A stretch of 64,000 nucleotides of DNA from Strigamia acuminata (taxonomy: Eukaryota > Arthropoda > Chilopoda > Geophilomorpha > Linotaeniidae), in contig OX442316.1 of NCBI GenBank assembly GCA_949358305.1, positions 15,252,001-15,316,000 of the forward strand. The letters run 5' to 3'. This document shows, piece after piece, positions 55,792-64,000 of the stretch; the first letter of the stretch is position 1; each line of letters opens with the position of its first letter. Below the pieces are notes generated by a model. That model saw only the letters and a program-made list of their open reading frames with translations. It ran no database searches and was not told the DNA's origin. The translations under genes were made by a program, and so were the position numbers.

Positions 55792-55948
55792 GGTGGGTTC
55801 ACATTTGTGTTTACACTATGAAGTAACGTAACGCGGCGTTGCTGCGCAGATTCAAACAAGTGTGAACATACTTGCATTAACTTAATTCTACTTCTTCATT
55901 GTTTACTTTACTTTACTTTACTTTACTTCCAAGTGTGAACCCACCTTA
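55792..55948. mobile_element. Short MITE, AAGGTGGGTTCACA ends, ~155 bp
   Basis: The left end AAAGGTGGGTTCACATTTGTG and right end CAAGTGTGAACCCACCTTAA are inverted, inside TA. There is a small (TTTAC)n run at about 55910-55930. Related sequence 'acacttgtgttcacacta' lies in the 36594 element. Confidence 0.75.
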
Positions 55949-58079
55949 ACAATCCCAGTGTGCGTCCGTGAAGATTTAGTGTGTTCCCGCTCAGAAATTG
56001 GAAAATATTTGAAATAAATTTACACAAGAAATTATACAAGAATTAAACACTCAGGAAAAAGTTATTGGGGGAGAAAAATGATTAAAATGTAGTTGAGATT
56101 AAAGTAATGAGCATGAAGTGATGATGAAATGATACGAGATGACAGAAAGTGATGGTGAAAAGATAATGAAAGAAGACGAAATATTGGCACAATGCTGATA
56201 AGATCAATGAATACCAACTTAGCGTTTAATATTTAATTTTATCAAGCATCCTGTAAATGTATTCATTTGTATTGAAACTTCACTCTGAAAATAATTTATG
56301 ATGCATTAATATTTAGTATTTGTGATGCATTAATATTTAGTAGGGGTTGTGTGCGCTCATTGTTTTAACAAATGAATAAAAATTATTGTTTAATTTGCAT
56401 ATATAGTGACAATCGACATGAGTAATCAAGTTTGCACTCGAGTTGTATTCTTTTTCGCCAGTAGCATCCATATCGGTGGTTTAAATTTTGATGGGATTGC
56501 TTAAGCTTGGAATTTAATTATGCGTGTACACATTTGCAGAAGCATTTGAACTTCCGTAATTCGAGTTTTTGAATATTTATATTGAAAAACTAATTATAAT
56601 CACTAATTTATCGATTTTCTGGCTTCGCGGAATAAAACCTGCCTGTTAGGTTAGGAATAAGTTTATCGTAACTTTTTCGGGCTTCTCAAATACAAAATCA
56701 AGGGAACAAAGGGTTATTTCTGATAATTTATGACAATTTTTCTACACTTCTGATTCATCGTCATAGAATATCGTCTGAAACCTCTGCTGAATGTTGGCTT
56801 TCTTACTCGACCACGCGTAGTCTTGCTCAATCTCGCACGACGGTTTCTCTATCGGTATTTACTGGTATCAAAAACTGGTAATTTTTTAGAAAATACCGTC
56901 TTTAGTTCGGTATTGGTACTGGTTTTTATCGTTAGATGTCACTACGATAGTGACATTTATAACAAACCTTGAATGTGTTGCTTTTGGTGTTAGATCAATC
57001 TTTGAATGCTCTTGTATTTGTAAAATTTTACTTTTAAAATAGGAAAATAAAAATAAAAATATTTAACATTGTAGCTAATGTTTATTATTTTTTTACCGAA
57101 AAATACCGGTTTACAGGTTGTTTGAATATTCAATACCAAAATACCGGTTATTCAAAAAGTCCCATTTTTGAGAAACTCTAAGCACGACTCTGCTCTATCT
57201 TTAAACACCGGTTTTCACAAAGCAAGGAGCATGGCGAAGTAGAGCAACTTTAACGTGCTGGATTTTAGTTTCGATCGTGTTTTGATAGCTAAATTGTGCA
57301 ATTTATAATGTGCTCTATTTCCATTGAAAATATCAATAATATCCATTTGAATTTCTCGGAAAATTACAAGTAGTGGTTTCCAATAACAACATCAAGCACA
57401 ATAAGAAAACTAATTTCCAGGAACGGCACTTTAATATTATCGCTATGTGAATTTTGCTCATATTTGATAAATAATAATATTGGAAATGCATTTTATTTTG
57501 TAATAAATTTTACAAAATGTATTATCATTTGCAAACCAATAGCACGCAAAAATGTATTGCAAAATGCGTTTTCGTGAAACCAATGCAATATAATTTCAAT
57601 ATATTTGTTTACCTTATGTGGGTGGCATCTAGCTACAGGGTGCACACAGTTTTTATTAAGTTACTTTGTTTCCAGAAGAATAGACATTTAATATTTTCTC
57701 GATTACTTTTGCTTGAATCACTTTTTCTCTTCAGTTGTTCCACTTTTGCTGTATTCTTTTATTAACACTGCACAAATCGAAAAGCCATAAGTTTGACCTA
57801 ACATCACAATTTTATTCTCTGCAAAGCGAGGAGCGCTGACCACTTCACGATTCAACTGATTATTTTTCCTTTTGCTTTCTTTATTTTTCAAACTTCAGAG
57901 GCGACTTTAAGTGCTGCGGAAAGCCGACACATTTGAGGGTGTTATTCGTCTTGATTTGGAATACCAACAGATGTTCCATTCAGCTAATGCAATTGTACTC
58001 GTACACTGTTGCAGCTCCAAGTATAAACTTAATTTAGGTTTCATTTAGTAGAGAATTATTTAAGTCGAATTAAAAGTCT
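55949..58079. other. Gene-free; one old inverted-repeat element
   Basis: About 56845-57185 has ends with 'ataccggt/accggtat' units in inverted orientation and finishes in AAAAATGGGAC-type sequence, inverse of TGAGAAACTC; probably an old hAT MITE. No supported exon elsewhere. Confidence 0.4.
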
Positions 58080-58081
58080 GA

Positions 58082-58522
58082 TGAAATGTACATTTTAGGT
58101 GATGAAATGCACATTTTAGGTGATGAAATGCACATTTTAGGTGATGAAATGCACATTTTAGGTGATGAAATGCACACTTTAGGTGATGAAATGCACACTT
58201 TAGGTGATGAAATGCACACTTTAGGTGATGAAATGCACATTTTAGGTGATGAAATGCACATTTTAGGTGATGAAATGCACATTTTATGTGATGAAATGCA
58301 CATTTTAGGTGATGAAATGCACATTTTATGTGATGAAATGCACATTTTAGATGATGAAATGCACATTTTATGTGATGAAATGCACATTTTAGGTGATGAA
58401 ATGCACATTTTAGGTGATGAAATGCACATTTTAGGTGATGAAATGCACATTTTGGGTGATGAAATGCACATTTTAGGTGATGAAATGCACATTTTGGGTG
58501 ATGAAATGCACATTTTAGGTGT
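58082..58522. repeat. 21-bp minisatellite, about 21 copies
   Basis: Unit GATGAAATGCACATTTTAGGT repeated with single-base variants. The period is a multiple of 3, so both strands stay open: a 7-residue repeat MHILGDE on + and MCISSPK on -. No start context, flanking exon or signal supports translation. Confidence 0.95.
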
Positions 58523-58913
58523 TCAAATACTGTTAAAACCAGAATGTTTTATAAGTGGGGGCAGGGACGGACTTAGGTGTTTCGGGGCCCCTAAGAGAAG
58601 CCAACATCGAAGCAGTGCTTTTGGACATGAGATTGGATGACGCGCGTACAGAAGTCTGGTTTTGTGTCATGTTTTCTCGTTTTTTGATCTTTGTTACCGT
58701 TTTTAACTGTGTAAACCCCAAATAATGTTACAAAAAACCTGTTCTTTGAATGCAAAGCGTGTTTTATTTCGTCCATTGAGAAAATCATCAGATAAGTTAA
58801 AATTTCAATCAGTTTTCAACAAAAATCACTTCATTAAAATTGCGAGTATTCGAAAATTCATTTTAATGCTCCCATTTGCGAAATTGCATTTTTTTAAAGT
58901 AAGAAATTGCTTT
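58523..58913. other. No gene seen
   Basis: Short ORFs only. 'ggggcccctaag' near 58585 is a short palindrome-like GC-rich spot. Confidence 0.35.
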
Positions 58914-58958
58914 AAGATAAAATAATGGCTTCCAGTCAGGAAGCCATTATTTTATCTT
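58914..58958. other. Perfect 20-bp hairpin with 5-nt loop
   Basis: AAGATAAAATAATGGCTTCC, loop AGTCA, then its exact reverse complement. Isolated; no TIR element around it is evident. Confidence 0.9.
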
Positions 58959-60741
58959 ACTTATCTACTGGCTGCATTCGAAAAATCATTTAGCCTGAAC
59001 AAAATTGAAGCAGTCCAACTGCTTGTTCTAACCCAGCAAACAGCAACAACCAGAACTTTTCCAATCTTAATCTTTCTTTCATTCCGCAACGCCAATTTCA
59101 AATTGAAAAATTACGTCGTATTTTATGCCGGTTCACAGCACAGACCACACACGTGGGTGTGGTCTAAATACGACACTTCGTGCAGAATACTTAACGATAC
59201 CAGTGAAAGCTGAAATATTAGGCTCTTTATAATGGTCAATATACGCAACAATTTATCAAGCAAAACTCTCGACTCGAACCTTATCACTTTACCAACGCGT
59301 GCTCACCATTCATCTATCAATGCACACCACACAGGAAACATTACAAATTATGAGGGGTCAATTGTATGTGACGTTACATTTTTTACAGTTTATTCCTTTA
59401 CTGTTCATCAGTTGATTTTCAATTGATTTTTGATTGAGTTGAGTTAGTCTGCTGTCCTTTAAAATCGATGTTGCAATTTTTCAAACAGAAGTTTAAACTG
59501 ATTAGATTATATGATTTGAGACTTGAGCATAAAAATTGGATGTATGCAGTCATAATGCAATAATGTTTGCTGGACTTGGCTGAATGTAGTTGTGTATGGC
59601 AGAATGGTGTGTTTTTTTTAGTTGGCATTGTCTGTTGACCTTTAAAGTATTTTTTTTTATTTTTAGGTCGATTTTTTTCCCTCTTTAAATATTTACTTGG
59701 TTTTCTGAAACTTTTAAAAGTAGATTTTTTTTTTTATGAGATTCACACTAATGTCACAATGTTTCAGTTTTTATCTGCACATTTTTCCCAGTTGATGTCA
59801 CTCGATTTGCAATTTTTATATTTTTTTGTCAAATAGCATGTCAAAGAAGTTTTTTCGATATTTTATTTAACAGTAAAAGTTTTCCTTGTTACACTTCAAC
59901 ATTTGATTTAAAGAAAAAAAACATTATTATGTCACGGGGACGTCTACCCGCCTATTTTTATTTTAGAATAACCCAATCTTATTTCTTATAATATTTTCTT
60001 GTTTCTTACACTTGCGATGATTCATCTCTATTGCTCATCTTCATTTAATGAATGCGCAATCTGGATGATGCGCATATCATTATTCTTAACAATTGAACTC
60101 CTATTTTCACCTTTCCACCCCCTTCTCTAATTGATCTGACCAGTCACATGACTGAGTCTTCCTCTTTCCAATCATCCTAAGTTTAATCACTTCTTCTTAT
60201 GCTTTTTAACGGATAACACCAATTTCCCTTAGTAACATTTAGATTTAGTCTGCTATTATTTGCGCCTTTAACAAGCGCCCTTACATCTAACCCTATTGCG
60301 CCATTTTCAAAGCCGCCATATTTTATATTTTCACTGCCCAGTGATATCCCTCTCCACCCTGAGGTTAATATTCACTGTGCTCCACATTATTTTAGGTTTA
60401 CAACACTCTAATCTAGGTGAGGAACTGTCCAATATAAATTATGTTTGTCAAACGCGAGTATTAGGTTTCCTGAGTTTCTGGATGTCCTCATTTGAAGGAA
60501 ACAACGTTTAGGGAAATCTACGAACTTTGCCCATTACTATTGCGCGAATTAGTTTTTGCGCGATATTGTTAGGAATTAATTATACCAACAGAATTAATCG
60601 TGACAATTATTTATTTAATATCTGATAAAAGTGAACGAATTAAAAAAAAAATAAAGGGTATTCGTTCTTCGACATGTTCAAAACATGTCAAAGTCTTAAT
60701 CTTCTTTATGAAGGAAGTACTTTCTATATTCAAACTTACTG
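58959..60741. other. Gene-free intergenic stretch
   Basis: No coding exon recognised. 59140-59170 contains a short inverted pair (CACACACGTGGGTGTG region). Poly(T)-rich tracts at 59640-59740. Confidence 0.35.
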
Positions 60742-60958
60742 TACAGTCTGGACAAAAAAAAAACTTCCCTTCAGTTTAGCTGTTTTAAGTTTATCTATGA
60801 TGATTTACCCGGTCTATCTTTTAATACTGTTGCTAGGGCAAGACGAGAGACCAGGTCAAGATTGATGTCATTGAAACTCAATGGATTTCTATGCAACCTG
60901 GTAGATAAAATTAAAACAGCCAAACTGAAGGAAAGTTTTTTTCGTCCGCGATTCAAGT
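60742..60958. mobile_element. Tc1/mariner-type MITE, ~215 bp
   Basis: Left end TACAGTCTGGACAAAAAAAA with CTTCAGTTTAGCTGTTTTAA; right end is the inverse (TTAAAACAGCCAAACTGAAG then TTTTTTTCGTCC). Same family as 44114. Confidence 0.7.
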
Positions 60959-61486
60959 ACTCGGGGTCATGCAAAAGTTTCTTGGGTGAAAAGGGGTTGC
61001 AAGTGGAAGAAGTTTAAGAAGCACTGCTGTGGTAGGCTCGCGCGCTGCTTCACTGCTCTGAAAACCGAGTGGTTTTACCCAAGTGCCATTTTTATATTTT
61101 CTTATTTTTGTATTGTGTTCATTTATCTCTAAATTGTTCTTTAAATTCTGGTTGTATATCAATTTAACATCTCATTTATTTTCTCAAACTTATTTAGTGA
61201 TTGTATCCCTTACCTTTCCACCCCAAATTTTATGTATCTTCAAAACTTTCATCCGACCACTCAGTAAGGTCAGGTGTCCTTTGCTCACCAATTAGAGAGC
61301 GCTATCTACCCCTTTTTGGTCTCTAGTCTTTTGAAATAAAACATAGCAGTGCTGTTTTAAAAACTCAACAAGAAAGTGTTCTCTTTTTTTATTTCATTTA
61401 CATTTTTAACCAAACCTAAAGATAGAAGAATTGTGATCTCCAATTGCTATATCATCATCATTGCAGCTTATATTGCTTTTTTACAG
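60959..61486. other. No gene; possible LTR-like fragment
   Basis: 61290-61360 ('gagagcgctatctacc', 'gaaataaaac') resembles the 3' part of a solo LTR. No ends fixed. Confidence 0.3.
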
Positions 61487-61696
61487 TCTGGAAGAACCAA
61501 TTCCAGCCACAACGAGATTACTTGTGATGATCCTCATGCTAATAACGAGAATTTCCAACAGAAAAAAACATCAAATGGAATGATGCGAGAAATTGAAAGC
61601 ACGCACTTCGTGAGAGATAAAAATAATTTCTCGGGAAATTCACATACCACCATGGAAGATTACAATGGCTATTATTATTACTCCAATACACTTTAA
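61487..61696 (+). CDS. Candidate C-terminal exon of an unidentified gene
   Basis: A pyrimidine-rich TTGCTTTTTTACAG acceptor precedes 69 codons ending TAA. Composition is polar and less AT-biased than surrounding chance ORFs (SHNEITCDDPHANNEN, later DYNGYYYYSNTL), suggestive of a cytoplasmic tail. No domain is recognised and no upstream exon could be identified, so this may be chance. Confidence 0.25.
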   Translation, partial: SGRTNSSHNEITCDDPHANNENFQQKKTSNGMMREIESTHFVRDKNNFSGNSHTTMEDYNGYYYYSNTL

Positions 61697-61931
61697 AAGG
61701 AAATGACCCATTTGAACATCTGCTATTTTGTTCTCTATCAACAATATTACACGAAATCGCAACTGGGAGGAACAAACTTTGAAGAAATGATAATTTATTT
61801 CACAGACTGATGAATTGCCAAATGCAACATGTGTTTAAAACAATGCAGGTTTTTTTTTTAATGATTTTTATCAGCAAACGAGGCTATAACAACACGATTG
61901 AAGTATTTCATTGTTTCGTTAGACGAGCAGA

Positions 61932-63471
61932 ATGGTTGACGGGAAATCGTTTGTAAAAAACATAATTTTCTATGTTATCGGCGTTATTTTCATCTCAGTC
62001 GCGTTCATCGGGTCGGCTGCGTTCACCATCTACCGGTACGTGATCGGGTTGTACCTCTCCCACAAATACCAATGTCCGATCAAGTTTGTCGAAGGGGTGG
62101 ACGCAGTTTTCTGCACCGACCAGGAGAAAAACCCGTACTTCACTCAACTCTACCACGTTTTCAAGGGCGCAGCCGACCTCGAATTAATTCGTGAACGCAT
62201 TCGCAGACGCTGGTTGGAAGCTCACAATTACGACGGTCGTTGGAAACACCTAAAACTTCGCCAGGAGTTGAAATTCGAGCTCGGCTACTACTTCTGGGCC
62301 CCGAAACGCGATTTTCGCTTCGAAGAACACGTGATTGAATACGACGCGTCACACGTTAAAACCAAAAACGAGTTCCATCAACTCGTTGAACAACTCGGAT
62401 CGAGTGTGACCCTCGAAAAGCGAATTTTGTGGCAATTTATTCTCGTCCATTTTCCGAACGGAATCCCCGGCATGTCCGCCGAGCCTCACTTCGTCTTGTT
62501 TTACAACCATCACCACGGACTTAGCGACGGAATGTCGGCTATACGACTCCACATGCTACTTTTCGACGACAACTTCGATACCGGGTTCTTGCCGACACGC
62601 CGTTCGTTGACAACGGTCGCCGAGCACTGTCTGCACTGGACAAATGTCGCTGTTTTCGGCCTGTATCGATTTTGCCGACATTTGGCGGTCAAACCGAAAC
62701 TTGTGTCGCTCGGCACGGGGTTGACCCTCGAGAGAGTGTTTAGCATTTCCGTTCCGATTCCATTGGAGAAAGTGAGGAAGATAAAATCGAAAACTGGGAG
62801 CACGACAAACGATGTGCTCACGTCCTGCGTTCTCGGCGCTTTTAACGCGCATCTGGTGTCCGAAAAACGCTCAATTTCGGATATGGTGAAATTGAACATC
62901 CCCATCTCGCTCCACGACTTGAAGAATGAAGTTCGGTTCGAAAATAAGGTTTCTTTTTTAAGTTTGCTGCTTGCTGTGGATTCCTCCTCACCCGTCGATT
63001 GTCTGTTGCGAACGAAAAAGGGATTGGATGAGCTGAAACGGTCGCCAGAAATGTACATTGTTCATTACGTGGCGAAGTATGTGATTAATTCAGTTCCAAA
63101 GTATCTGACGTTGCCGTTTTTTAAGCGGTTTTTCACCACGGCGATTGTTAGCAGCATCCCCACGCCGTTTTCGGGCACGTTTTTCGGCAATGAGTACAAA
63201 CAGAGTGTGCCTTTGGGGACTCCGAATACTATTTCTGGCTGTGGTAAATTGAATTCTTTACGTTATTGCGTATATTTTTGAGTTTTGAATGAAAAAAAAT
63301 TTTTTTTTTTTTTTAGGTATTTGTATAACAATGTTGTTGGATAAAGATACGATGATTTATGCCATCAGAGCGGATACTGGTGTAATGAAGGATCAAGAAA
63401 CTCTGGATAGATTTGTCCGTTTTATCACGGAGCACTTTGATAATTTGTATAAAGCAACTGTAGAGCCTTAG
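61932..63471 (+). CDS. WSD-like membrane O-acyltransferase, gene 6 (canonical HHxxxDG)
   Basis: Exons 61932-63243 and 63317-63471 (73-bp intron ending in a long T tract), 488 aa, ATG start. Hydrophobic segment about residues 9-36 then RYVIGLYLSHKY and FVEGVDAVF. This member keeps the textbook active site H194-H195-G-L-S-D199-G200, preceded by another His, and an intact NDV (TTNDVLTSCVLGAF). The last exon encodes DKDTMIYAIRADTG...KDQETLDRF. AATAAA at 63492-63497. GC content and codon use are visibly higher than in genes 3-5, suggesting an older or more constrained copy. Predicted to esterify fatty acyl-CoA with alcohol or diacylglycerol; wax ester versus triacylglycerol product cannot be told from sequence. 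Confidence 0.95.
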
Positions 63472-64000
63472 AGATTTTTTTTAGTCCGTGAAATAAAAAC
63501 ATCTTGTATGACATTACATTAAAAGCGTGTTGTGTTTTGATGCATCATTTAAGTTGACAACCACATGTACAATGCAATTTAGTGATGCATAATCTAAACA
63601 ATATTACTAACAATGTAACAAACAATGATCATCATTGTGTGTGGTCAATACTATTATTGCAAACATTCTTTGACACATCGCTGTCGCTGGTTGTACTTGT
63701 TACAAAAATGCTAAAAACAAAGTAAACAAACTTTTATCTGCATCTATAATTTATTGTCAATTGAAATTCAATTCAATACATTTCATTAAAAGTATGGACA
63801 TTTTAATAGGAAACCTAAACTGCTATCAAGAAACTGTTGAAACAAACATATATAGGTTGCTTCAGTAGCCCGATAAAGAAACTTTACAAATGCGTCGGTT
63901 TTCAGAAGACATTCGCAGGCCACGTTAAACAATGGGCTTCCATTGCAAGTTTTATTCGTTAGTACCATTTGATTCAACTCCAGATGTGCCGAGTTTGCGA
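63472..64000. other. Downstream of gene 6, no gene
   Basis: AT-rich; 'aacaatgatcatcattgt' at about 63623 is a small palindrome. No exon before the window ends. Confidence 0.4.

Noticed and set aside
58070-58640. 147- and 184-codon repeat ORFs as genes
   Set aside because: Product of a 21-bp minisatellite on both strands; no supporting signals.

Overview
This is a eukaryotic, very probably arthropod or other invertebrate, nuclear window. It is AT-rich and has short GT-AG introns, AATAAA poly(A) signals, a BEL/Pao retrotransposon, Ty1/copia and LINE relics and many small inverted-repeat DNA transposons. No bacterial operon, rRNA or tRNA gene was seen. I cannot name the species.

The host gene content is one family: six intact-looking + strand genes for HHxxxDG-type membrane O-acyltransferases (wax ester synthase/DGAT, WSD-like). 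Their coding starts are at 37620, 42506, 44940, 48561, 52285 and 61932. All six share one architecture: a long first coding exon with an N-terminal membrane segment, the (H/N/S)HxxxDG site near residue 195, an N-D/E-V motif, and a phase-1 intron at a conserved Gly-Cys-Gly followed by a ~155-161 bp last exon. The genes at 44940, 48561 and 52285 are near-identical recent tandem copies spaced ~3.6-3.7 kb apart, with duplicated 5' and 3' flanks. Three derelict relatives lie nearby: an orphan last exon (23872), a chimera (51301) and a minus-strand remnant in which the gene start is fused to the intron end (55380-55102). The locus is therefore an actively expanding and decaying lipid acyltransferase cluster.

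Layout. 1-11.4 kb: no convincing gene, but repeats including two piggyBac-type TTAA MITEs, a nested foldback element and hAT-type pieces. 11.37-20.82 kb: a complete, young, apparently non-autonomous LTR retrotransposon on the minus strand (1.92 kb LTRs, tRNA-Gln primer site, one unidentified 497-aa protein, no pol). Its LTRs and leader are full of short hairpins with 4-nt loops. 20.8-28.9 kb: duplicated acyltransferase 3' flanks riddled with MITEs, several with exact target duplications and recognisable empty sites elsewhere in the window, plus a TA-flanked element carrying a 35-bp alternating repeat array. 28.96-36.05 kb: a BEL/Pao element on the minus strand with apparently identical LTRs, CAAGT target duplications and a tRNA-Phe primer site, but with gag-pol broken by a nested hAT MITE, a frameshift and a stop codon. 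37.6-63.5 kb: the acyltransferase cluster, with a LINE tail, a copia relic, three minisatellites and further MITEs between genes.

All coordinates and homologies were read by eye. Family names come from recognised motifs, not from searches.
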